Shown: positions 34,520 to 41,347 of the stretch, in pieces | Position numbering within the stretch: position 1 is the first letter of the stretch | How the letters are laid out: every line of letters starts with the position of its first letter | Source: Candidatus Omnitrophota bacterium | GTDB lineage: Bacteria; Omnitrophota; Gorgyraeia; Duberdicusellales; 4484-171 | DNA: 53,011 bases | Direction: 5' to 3' | Assembly (NCBI GenBank): GCA_024542985.1 | Contig: JAMXCX010000006.1 | Coordinates: 1-53,011 of the forward strand | Position numbers and translations under genes: made by a program | The notes under the pieces: generated by a model | What the model was told of the DNA's origin: nothing | What the model saw: only the letters and a program-made list of their open reading frames with translations | The model's database searches: none

Positions 34520-36103
34520 ATGATTAAAGAATCCGGCAGCATATCCGAGCAATTGTACCGCGTAAAGCAATCTAGGTATTTACTTAGGGTGTTTTTGATA
34601 TCTTCGCTAATATCTGTAATAGTTATTCTTTTGGCCATAAGTTTAGGTATTTATAGAATTTATAATGACCAGATCCTCCGCGATGCTCAGAGAGATGCTG
34701 TAAATTTTAGTCTTATCTTGTTTGACCAAGAAAAGCGAGCCTTGCTTTCACAAGACCCTAAGGGAAGAAAGGAGGTTCGTATTTCTGAGAATGACTATTT
34801 TGGCTTAGATGTGCGGATGAAAAGGTACCTTAGGCCTTTGGGCATAGTAAAAATCAAGATATTTTCTCAAAACAAAGAAATAATCTATAGTACCGACCCT
34901 TCGATTGTAGGCAAAATAGATAATAAAAATAAAGAGCTGGATAAGTCTCTAGGCGGTGATGTTGTTTCTAGCTTGGAAACGAAAGATAAGATATGGGATT
35001 TTGACGGTGAAGAAAGGCGGGATATCGATTTGGTAGAAACCTATTGTCCTATTGCAGATAAAAATAACAATATTATTGGAAGTTTTGAAGTGCATGTTGA
35101 TGTAACTGAGGATAAAGCGAAGATTAAAGAAATAATGATGTCCTCGGTTATTATTATTTCTATCGTTTTGGTTTGCATTTTTGGGATTTTATTTCTTATT
35201 ATGAGATATGCGATAAAGACTATTGATCAGCTTATGGAGAAAGAAACCGAGCTGGCTGCCAAAGCCGCTGCCAAAGCCGCAGCAGTTGAGGTTGAGCGTA
35301 AAAGAGCAGAGGAATTAGAGAAAGCCTATAAAGAGCTAAGTGAAACTCGGGATATGCTGATTCAATCGGAAAAACTCAAAGCAATAGGTCAGTTGGCCAG
35401 TGGCGTGGCTCATGAAGTAAGAAATCCCCTGGAAGTAATAATCCAAGGAGCTGATTATCTAAAAAATAAATTATCTTCTGCCCAAGGAGATATCCTTGAG
35501 GTTGTGGATATGGTAAGAAGTAGTGTTAAAAGGGCGGATACGATTATAAATTCACTTCTTGATTTTTCCCGGTCAAAAAAATTGGATTTACAACTTCAGG
35601 ATATAAACTCTATTCTGGAATCATCTTTAACTTTAGTAGGGCATTCATTTAAGCTTGAGAATGTAGAGATTGTTAAAGAAGTTAAAGATAACATATGCAA
35701 AGTTTCAGTTGATAAAAATAAAATAGAGCAGGTATTTGTCAATTTATTTCTAAATTCTCTTCAGGCTATGTCTCAGGGAGGAAAGCTTACTATCAAGGCT
35801 TATAATATGCATTTGGATCAGGTAGGTATGGGTATAGGCTCAAGAAAAGAGGATAGTTTTAAAGTTGGAGAACCAGTTGTGGTAGTTGAGATTAAAGACA
35901 CCGGCTGCGGTATTTCTGAGGATGATTCAAAGAGAGTTTTTGATCCTTTCTTTACTACCAAAGGCGCGAATAAAGGTATCGGTCTGGGCTTATCAGTAAC
36001 TCGGAATATAATTTCTATGCACAGAGGCTTAATAGCTCTCGAAAGCCGAATTGGGGAAGGAACAAAGGTAACCGTTACTTTAAAAGCAGCAAAGAAGGAG
36101 TGA
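34520..36103 (+). CDS. Membrane sensor histidine kinase
   Basis: 527 residues. Transmembrane helices at about 22-44 and 204-230 bracket a periplasmic sensor domain of about 160 residues (IKIFSQNKEIIYSTDP resembles a Cache-type fold). An alanine/lysine-rich coiled coil (about 240-285), coded by near-perfect repeats of GCCGCTGCCAAA, leads to the HisKA domain with His298 in GVAHEVRNPLE. The ATPase has NLFLNSLQA (N box), DTGCGIS (G1) and GLGLSVTRNI (G2). The response regulator follows by 1 base. It is the only two-component system in the window; the signal is unknown. Confidence 0.92.
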   Translation: MIKESGSISEQLYRVKQSRYLLRVFLISSLISVIVILLAISLGIYRIYNDQILRDAQRDAVNFSLILFDQEKRALLSQDPKGRKEVRISENDYFGLDVRMKRYLRPLGIVKIKIFSQNKEIIYSTDPSIVGKIDNKNKELDKSLGGDVVSSLETKDKIWDFDGEERRDIDLVETYCPIADKNNNIIGSFEVHVDVTEDKAKIKEIMMSSVIIISIVLVCIFGILFLIMRYAIKTIDQLMEKETELAAKAAAKAAAVEVERKRAEELEKAYKELSETRDMLIQSEKLKAIGQLASGVAHEVRNPLEVIIQGADYLKNKLSSAQGDILEVVDMVRSSVKRADTIINSLLDFSRSKKLDLQLQDINSILESSLTLVGHSFKLENVEIVKEVKDNICKVSVDKNKIEQVFVNLFLNSLQAMSQGGKLTIKAYNMHLDQVGMGIGSRKEDSFKVGEPVVVVEIKDTGCGISEDDSKRVFDPFFTTKGANKGIGLGLSVTRNIISMHRGLIALESRIGEGTKVTVTLKAAKKE

Positions 36104-36104
36104 T

Positions 36105-36494
36105 ATGGCAGCTAAAAGAAAAATATTAATTATTGACGATGAAGAGTATTTCGGTAAACTTGCCAAGAAGAATTTAGAACTTCTAGGAAATCTTGAAGTG
36201 GATACAACTACAGACGGAATCGAAGGTATTAATTTAGCAAAAGAAAAAAAGCCGGATTTAATTCTTCTAGATATAATGATGCCGGGTATAGACGGCTTCG
36301 AGGTTTTAAAAAGGTTAAAAGCCGATAGTGAAACAGTAAAAATCCCGGTGATTATGCTTAGTGCAAAAGAGGATGAGGAGTCTAAAATCAAAGCCGCACA
36401 GCTCTATGACGAATTGTACTTAACCAAGCCGATAGAATCTGAAAAATTGAAAGCAAAAATAGAGTCGGTTTTCGAAATAAGAGGAATTAAATAG
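36105..36494 (+). CDS. Single-domain response regulator
   Basis: 129 residues, just a receiver domain: acidic pair Asp11-Asp12, phosphoacceptor Asp56 in LILLDIMMPG, Ser86 in the usual Thr/Ser position and Lys108 in LTKPI. There is no output domain, so it must act by protein contact or in a phosphorelay. It is paired with the kinase gene 1 base upstream. Confidence 0.92.
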   Translation: MAAKRKILIIDDEEYFGKLAKKNLELLGNLEVDTTTDGIEGINLAKEKKPDLILLDIMMPGIDGFEVLKRLKADSETVKIPVIMLSAKEDEESKIKAAQLYDELYLTKPIESEKLKAKIESVFEIRGIK

Positions 36495-36589
36495 AACGGT
36501 TTACTGCTCAAGAAAACCTCCGGATTTAAATCTTAACCCAGAATTAAACCGGCGAAAATACAACCCTCAAAATACTTAAAAATTCTCCC

Positions 36590-36617
36590 TTGACAGGGAA
36601 AATATATATGGTATATT
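36590..36617 (+). promoter_or_regulatory. Consensus promoter of the sulfur-assimilation island
   Basis: TTGACA (36590-36595), a 16-base spacer, and TATATT (36612-36617). It is the best promoter match between the response regulator and the sulfur genes. Its transcription start (about 36624) falls inside a perfect 12-bp inverted repeat, suggesting repressor control. Confidence 0.6.
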
Positions 36618-36620
36618 TTA

Positions 36621-36652
36621 TTCCCTACTAATACTATGGGATTAGTAGGGAA
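36621..36652. promoter_or_regulatory. Inverted repeat over the transcription start, probable operator
   Basis: TTCCCTACTAAT (36621-36632), loop ACTATGGG (36633-36640), ATTAGTAGGGAA (36641-36652): 12 of 12 bases pair. It begins 3 bases after the -10 box, so a protein bound here would block RNA polymerase. There is no T-run after it, so it is not a simple terminator. The Rrf2-family gene at 48335 in the same island is the obvious candidate binder, as CymR-like Rrf2 proteins control cysteine genes elsewhere. A hairpin in the mRNA leader is the alternative. Confidence 0.6.
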
Positions 36653-36764
36653 TAGTGTGGATACTCTTCGGTCTTAAAGGAATTTTGACTATAAGTTATA
36701 TACTAGTGGTTTAATAGTCTTTAAGTTAGAGATATTTTTAGCTAAAGCTTGTAATTTGGATATT

Positions 36765-36986
36765 ATGGAACATCCCAAAAGGTCTTTAGTCAAAGCAATA
36801 ACCTGGCGAGTGATTGCTTTTTTAGTAACCATAATTGTTGTTTATGCCTATAGCCGGGATATTAAGGAATCTTTGGTTGTGGGAGTTACTGCGAACTCGA
36901 TAAAGATATTTTTGTATTATGCGCATGAACGGATTTGGAACAGGATAAAATTTGGAAGGGTTGAACCGCCAGAGTATCAAATTTAA
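36765..36986 (+). CDS. DUF2061 small membrane protein
   Basis: 73 residues from ATG 36765 (a TTG at 36756 would add three residues). EHPKRSLVKAITWRVIAFLVT and the later AHERIWNRIKFGR match DUF2061, a two-helix membrane protein. It is frequently found beside or fused to sulfate-assimilation genes in other bacteria, and here it is the first gene after the promoter and operator. Its biochemical role is unknown. Confidence 0.82.
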   Translation: MEHPKRSLVKAITWRVIAFLVTIIVVYAYSRDIKESLVVGVTANSIKIFLYYAHERIWNRIKFGRVEPPEYQI

Positions 36987-37089
36987 AAAAAGAATTTTAG
37001 TCGGCTATCGATAATTTGGCCAAGATTATAAATTTTATTAATTCGACCACATCGGCTTTAGGCGGATAAGTTTCATCAAGGAGGTAGAA

Positions 37090-37815
37090 ATGGGTTTGTT
37101 AGAGGGAAAGGGAGATGTAAAAACATTGGTTGGTACCTTAAATTTTAAGCAGAAGGTTGACCGTTCGTTACAGCTTATAAAAGAAGCCTATGAAAAGTAT
37201 GGCGATAGCTTGGTAGTAGCCAATAGCTTAGGAAAAGACTCGGTGGCAGTGTGGCATTTGGCTAAACAGGTTAGCCCTAAAATAAGAGGATTTATTGTAA
37301 CTACCAGATTTAAGCCTAAAGAGACAATTGATTTTATGAATCAGGAAGTTGCCCGTTATCCCGAGTTAAAGATATTTAAAAATGATACCTCTATTCCTGA
37401 TGAACTGTATAAAACTGATCCTGACCGTTGTTGCGATATATTAAAAGTTGAACCGGTAAAACGGGCAGTATATGAGATGAAAGTTAATTGCTGGGTTACC
37501 GGCTTACGGTGTACTGAGGGCCGCACTCGGACTGATTATCAGGAAGTCGAAGAAAGAGATGAAGGCTTGCTCAAGCTTAACCCTATTCTTATCTGGCAAG
37601 AAAGAGAGGTTTGGCAGTATTTAGCTTTGTATGAGATTAAAGTAAATCCCCTTTACAAAGAAGGTTACCGCTCGTTAGGGTGCGCACCTTGTACTAAAAT
37701 TACCAGCGAAGACAATGAACGTGCCGGACGTTGGATTGGTACTAGTAAATGCGGCGGTGAGTGTGGTATACATACCCGGCCCTTAAGGAAAAATATGGAT
37801 GGTGACGGAATCTAA
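37090..37815 (+). CDS. cysH: Adenylyl-sulfate (APS) reductase, iron-sulfur type
   Basis: 241 residues of the PAPS-reductase/PP-loop superfamily. SLGKDS (46-51) is the PP-loop. Cys114-Cys115 and Cys198-x2-Cys201 are the two pairs that bind the 4Fe-4S cluster in APS reductases, and ECGIH (Cys225) carries the catalytic cysteine. It reduces APS to sulfite. A strong AAGGAGG site precedes the start. ATP sulfurylase is not in the window, so sulfate activation lies elsewhere. Confidence 0.88.
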   Translation: MGLLEGKGDVKTLVGTLNFKQKVDRSLQLIKEAYEKYGDSLVVANSLGKDSVAVWHLAKQVSPKIRGFIVTTRFKPKETIDFMNQEVARYPELKIFKNDTSIPDELYKTDPDRCCDILKVEPVKRAVYEMKVNCWVTGLRCTEGRTRTDYQEVEERDEGLLKLNPILIWQEREVWQYLALYEIKVNPLYKEGYRSLGCAPCTKITSEDNERAGRWIGTSKCGGECGIHTRPLRKNMDGDGI

Positions 37816-37898
37816 GGAGATTCTTCTAGGTGTAACGTTGGGTCTTAGGCGAGTTGCCTTTAGGGGGTGGGGTGACTGGCACTTTTTGTGTAAAGACA

Positions 37899-38585
37899 AT
37901 GCCAAAAATTTATCGTATTGGAACAAGAAATAGTCCTCTGGCTTTAAAGCAGGTAGATGAAATTTTAGCCAGTTTAAAAGAGTTTTACCCGGGTTTTAGG
38001 GCCGAGATAATAGAAATTGATACTTTTGGGGATAAAGATAAAATTACCCCCATATCCGGGATAGAGGGGAGTGATTTTTTCACCCGGGAGATAGACGAAG
38101 CTCTCCTAAGGCAAGAGATTGATTTGGCTATCCATAGCGCGAAAGATTTACCGGATAAACTAGAAGATGGTTTGCTCGTTGCAGCCATAACTAAATCTAT
38201 TGAGAGTTGTGATGTTTTGATTTCAAAAGGAAATCTAAAAATTGATGAGTTTAAAGTTGGTGCAAAAATTGGAACTAGTAGCCTAAGGCGCAAGAAGCAG
38301 TTAAAGCAATACCGCAGCGACTTTCAAATAGTTGATATAAGAGGTAACATCCAAGAGCGCATTAATAAGTTGTATGCCAGTGACTTAGATGCTATTCTCA
38401 TAGCTGCTGCCGGTTTACTCCGCTTGGGGCTAGAGGATAAAATCACCCAAAGGCTACCGCAAGAAATTATGCAGCCTCATCCTTATCAAGGAGCTCTAGC
38501 AGTTTGTGTGCGTAAAGATGATTTTGAATTGATAAATTTCTTGAGAATTATTGATACAAGAAGTGTTAGTGAGGCTACAACTTAG
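37899..38585 (+). CDS. hemC: Porphobilinogen deaminase, truncated (domains 1-2 only)
   Basis: 228 residues from ATG 37899 (MPKIYRIGTRNSPLALKQ); a TTG start at 37854 would give an unlikely tail. Domains 1 and 2 are well conserved: AIHSAKDLP, IGTSSLRRKKQL, DIRGNIQERI, HPYQGALAV. The frame stops with TAG at 38583 just where domain 3 should begin (about EAERAFL in relatives). Full-length HemC is about 310 residues, so the domain that holds the dipyrromethane cofactor on its cysteine is missing. Only 71 bases separate the stop from the next gene. It may be a decaying gene or rely on an unusual arrangement. It would feed siroheme synthesis. Confidence 0.85.
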   Translation: MPKIYRIGTRNSPLALKQVDEILASLKEFYPGFRAEIIEIDTFGDKDKITPISGIEGSDFFTREIDEALLRQEIDLAIHSAKDLPDKLEDGLLVAAITKSIESCDVLISKGNLKIDEFKVGAKIGTSSLRRKKQLKQYRSDFQIVDIRGNIQERINKLYASDLDAILIAAAGLLRLGLEDKITQRLPQEIMQPHPYQGALAVCVRKDDFELINFLRIIDTRSVSEATT

Positions 38586-38656
38586 GGAGCGGAGCAAATA
38601 TAAGGCGTAGGGGGTAATTGTTGAAAAGTGGAAGCCTCATTAAGGAGGGTTGAGCT

Positions 38657-38869
38657 ATGAAGATCAAAGTTAATGGTAAAGAGCAGATTTTGGATAAAGA
38701 TTCAATATCGGTTAAGGAACTTCTAAATGTAAGTAAGGTTGAGAAACCGGATATGGTTTCGGTGCAGCTTAACGGTGAGTTTGTGAAAAAGGAAGATTAC
38801 TCTAATACCTCCGTTAAAGAAAGCGATGAGGTTGACTTTCTTTATTTTATGGGCGGAGGAAATAATTAA
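38657..38869 (+). CDS. hcyS: ThiS/MoaD-like sulfur carrier protein (HcyS-like)
   Basis: 70 residues with the ubiquitin-like sulfur-carrier sequence (KIKVNGKEQILDKDS, VDFLYFMGGG). After GGG (66-68) two Asn residues (69-70) follow, so a protease must trim the end before thiocarboxylation. The JAMM protease gene at 40953 and the E1-like gene at 40130 are close by, the same trio as HcyS/HcyD/HcyF of Wolinella. No molybdopterin genes are near, so MoaD is less likely. AAGGAGGG precedes the ATG. Confidence 0.85.
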   Translation: MKIKVNGKEQILDKDSISVKELLNVSKVEKPDMVSVQLNGEFVKKEDYSNTSVKESDEVDFLYFMGGGNN

Positions 38870-38891
38870 TAATTAGCAGCAAAGGAGAGTT

Positions 38892-40127
38892 ATGAAAAAC
38901 TTAAAATTTGTTACTAAAATTCTTCACAATAAGTTTTTAAAGGAGGATCCTCATGGCGCTTTGCATATGCCTATATATGATAATGTTGCCTTTGAGTTTA
39001 AGAGCGCTGAGGATATCGAGCTGGCATTTCAGGGAAAAAAGCCGGCCCATATGTATTCCAGAATCAGTAATCCAACTATTGAGAATTTTGAGCAAAAAAT
39101 ACGAATAGTTACTGATTCTTTGGGGGTAGTTGCTGTTTCTTCGGGTATGGCAGCAATTTCAAACGTGATTTTAGCTATTGCTAACAGCGGCGACAATATT
39201 GTTACCACTAAATACTTATTCGGAAATACCTACTCTTTGTTTGAAAAGACTCTGAAAAGCTGGGGGTTAAAGGCTAAATATACAGATTTGACTAAAGGTT
39301 CTTTTGTCGAGGGTTTAATTGATAAAAAGACCAAGGCAATATTTTTTGAAACAATTACTAATCCCCAGCTGGAAGTGGCCGATGTAGAAGTTTTGGCAAA
39401 AATAGCAAAATCCAGAGGTATTCTGCTCATTGCCGATACTACGGTTACGCCACCCTATATATTTAACTCGAAAGCTTTAGGCGTGGATATTGAGGTTTTA
39501 TCCAGCACAAAGTATATATCCGGCGGTGCAACTTCGGTGGGAGGAATTATAATTGATAATGGGGGTTATGATTGGAGCAAAAACGAAAAGTTAAGAGGTG
39601 ATGTTAAACAATACGGCCCTTTTACTTTTCTTAAGAAATTAAGACGCGAGGTCTATAGAAACCTGGGAGCTTGCCTTTCTCCTTACAATGCCTTTTTGCA
39701 GAGCATAGGCCTTGAGACATTACCTTTACGGGTAGATGTATCTTGCGCTAATGCTTTAGCGATTGCTAAATTTTTACAAAAATCACCTCAGGTAAAAGAC
39801 GTTAATTACCCCGGGCTCAAATCTTCAAAGTATTTCGCTTTAAGCCAAAAGCAATTTGAGGGCAAACCCGGAAGCCTTCTCACTTTTGACTTAGCTTCTA
39901 AGGATGAATGTTTTAAGTTTATGAACAAGTTGCAGATTATTAGAAGGTCAACGAATTTAAATGACAACAGAACTTTGATAATTCATCCGGCTTCAACAAT
40001 ATTCTGTGAGTATGATGAAAAGCTAAAACAGGATATGGGGGTCAGAGAGACTATGATTCGTTTAGCCGTAGGCATTGAAGATAGCGAAGACTTAATTTCT
40101 GATATAGGTAGTGCTTTGAAGAGGTAA
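38892..40127 (+). CDS. metY: MetY-like O-acetylhomoserine sulfhydrylase (PLP enzyme)
   Basis: 411 residues, Cys/Met-metabolism PLP family. The PLP lysine is Lys207 in SSTKYISGG; YSRISNPTIENFE and SSGMAAISNVIL are family motifs. Clustered with the sulfur carrier, E1 and JAMM genes, it is expected to take sulfur from the carrier thiocarboxylate and O-acetylhomoserine to make homocysteine, as shown for Wolinella MetY. Cystathionine gamma-synthase activity is the alternative that sequence cannot exclude. MetX, its substrate supplier, is at 50907. Confidence 0.88.
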   Translation: MKNLKFVTKILHNKFLKEDPHGALHMPIYDNVAFEFKSAEDIELAFQGKKPAHMYSRISNPTIENFEQKIRIVTDSLGVVAVSSGMAAISNVILAIANSGDNIVTTKYLFGNTYSLFEKTLKSWGLKAKYTDLTKGSFVEGLIDKKTKAIFFETITNPQLEVADVEVLAKIAKSRGILLIADTTVTPPYIFNSKALGVDIEVLSSTKYISGGATSVGGIIIDNGGYDWSKNEKLRGDVKQYGPFTFLKKLRREVYRNLGACLSPYNAFLQSIGLETLPLRVDVSCANALAIAKFLQKSPQVKDVNYPGLKSSKYFALSQKQFEGKPGSLLTFDLASKDECFKFMNKLQIIRRSTNLNDNRTLIIHPASTIFCEYDEKLKQDMGVRETMIRLAVGIEDSEDLISDIGSALKR

Positions 40128-40129
40128 AG

Positions 40130-40939
40130 ATGAATTTTAGCGAAGAACAATTAGAGAGGTACAGCCGTCACATTATCTTAGCCGAGGTAGGTGTTAAGGG
40201 CCAAGAGAAAATAATGCAGGCTAAGGTTTTGATTATTGGTGTCGGAGGATTAGGCTCGCCAGCCGCACTTTATTTGGCTGCTGCCGGTTGCGGCACAATA
40301 GGCTTGGTTGACGGTGATTGTGTAGAAGTTTCTAATTTACAGCGTCAAGTCATACATTTTACGCCGGATATAGGCAAGCCCAAAGTTATATCGGCTAAAG
40401 AAAAGATAGAAAAAATTAATCCTGAGGTTAAGGTTAACACTTATAAAGAAAGAGTGTTTGCGCGAAACATCACAGATATTATCAAAGATTATGATTTTAT
40501 AATTGACGGTACGGATAATTTTCCGGCAAAATTTCTTATTAATGATGCTTGTGTATTTTCAAAAAAACCTTTTTCTCACGGTGGTATTTTAAAATTTGAC
40601 GGCCAGACAATGACTTATCTTCCCAAGATAAGTGCTTGCTACCGTTGTGTGTTTGGAACTCTTCCGCCAAAAGGCGCGGTTCCTTCTTGCTCACAGGCCG
40701 GAATTTTGGGAGCTATTGCCGGGATGCTAGGGACAATACAGGCAGCAGAAGCTCTTAAATATTTTGTGCAAAAAGGAGAGCTGCTTACCAACAGGCTGTT
40801 AATTTTTGATGCTTTAAATATGAACTTTAGAACTGTAAAAGTGAGAAAAAATCCTGAGTGTCCTGTTTGTGGAGATAAGCCGACCATTACTAAATTGATT
40901 GATCAAGAACAGCCAGCCTGTGATTTAAGAAAAAAATAA
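40130..40939 (+). CDS. hcyF: ThiF/MoeB-like sulfur-carrier adenylyltransferase (HcyF-like)
   Basis: 269 residues. GVGGLGS (37-43) binds ATP, NLQRQVIHF is the conserved Arg loop, and zinc is held by Cys170-x2-Cys173 and Cys244-x2-Cys247. Cys187 (AVPSCSQAG) is in the position linked to sulfur transfer in ThiF. It lacks the rhodanese extension of MoeZ. It adenylates the C-terminal Gly of a sulfur carrier. No other E1-like gene is in the window, so it could serve both the HcyS-like protein and ThiS. Confidence 0.9.
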   Translation: MNFSEEQLERYSRHIILAEVGVKGQEKIMQAKVLIIGVGGLGSPAALYLAAAGCGTIGLVDGDCVEVSNLQRQVIHFTPDIGKPKVISAKEKIEKINPEVKVNTYKERVFARNITDIIKDYDFIIDGTDNFPAKFLINDACVFSKKPFSHGGILKFDGQTMTYLPKISACYRCVFGTLPPKGAVPSCSQAGILGAIAGMLGTIQAAEALKYFVQKGELLTNRLLIFDALNMNFRTVKVRKNPECPVCGDKPTITKLIDQEQPACDLRKK

Positions 40940-40952
40940 ACTAAGAGTGCAG

Positions 40953-41345
40953 ATGAAAATAAAAAAAGAGGTAATTGATAAGATTATTGAACATTCTAAA
41001 AAAGATGCACCCATTGAAGCTTGCGGGTATTTGGCTTCTTATGAGGGAATTATAATCAGGCATTACCCCTTGCTGAATATAGACCGTAGTAGAGAGCATT
41101 TTTCATTTGATCCCAAAGAGCAGTTTGGAGTATTAAAAGATATTCGCGTAGAGGGTTTAGAGATAACTGCGGTTTATCATAGCCACCCTGTGAGCCCGGC
41201 CCGGCTTTCTCAGGAAGATATAAGGCTGGCCTATGATTCCAGTATAAGTTATGTAATAGTGTCTTTAGCCGGACAAAAAAGCGAGGTAAAGTCTTTTAGA
41301 ATAAAAGATTTGAAAGTTGAAGCGGAAAATATAGAGGTAGTTTAA
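40953..41345 (+). CDS. hcyD: JAMM/Mov34 metalloprotease for sulfur carriers (HcyD-like)
   Basis: 130 residues from ATG 40953 (GTG 40947 is an alternative). The full JAMM zinc motif is visible: Glu22, then His76-Ser-His78, seven residues, Ser86 and Asp89. In CysO/Mec and HcyS/HcyD systems this protease removes residues after the Gly-Gly of the carrier or releases product from it. It follows the E1 gene by 13 bases and precedes sulfite reductase by 2 bases. Confidence 0.9.
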   Translation: MKIKKEVIDKIIEHSKKDAPIEACGYLASYEGIIIRHYPLLNIDRSREHFSFDPKEQFGVLKDIRVEGLEITAVYHSHPVSPARLSQEDIRLAYDSSISYVIVSLAGQKSEVKSFRIKDLKVEAENIEVV

Positions 41346-41347
41346 AA

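Noticed and set aside
36621-36652. Rho-independent terminator after the response regulator
   Set aside because: The stem is AT-rich and no T-run follows; it sits just after a -10 box instead.
37090-37815. CysD, the sulfate adenylyltransferase small subunit
   Set aside because: It shares the PP-loop, but the CC and CxxC pairs and the ECGIH tail identify APS reductase.
38657-38869. MoaD of molybdopterin synthesis
   Set aside because: No moaA, moaC or moaE nearby; the neighbours are methionine and sulfite genes and the end is tailed as in HcyS.
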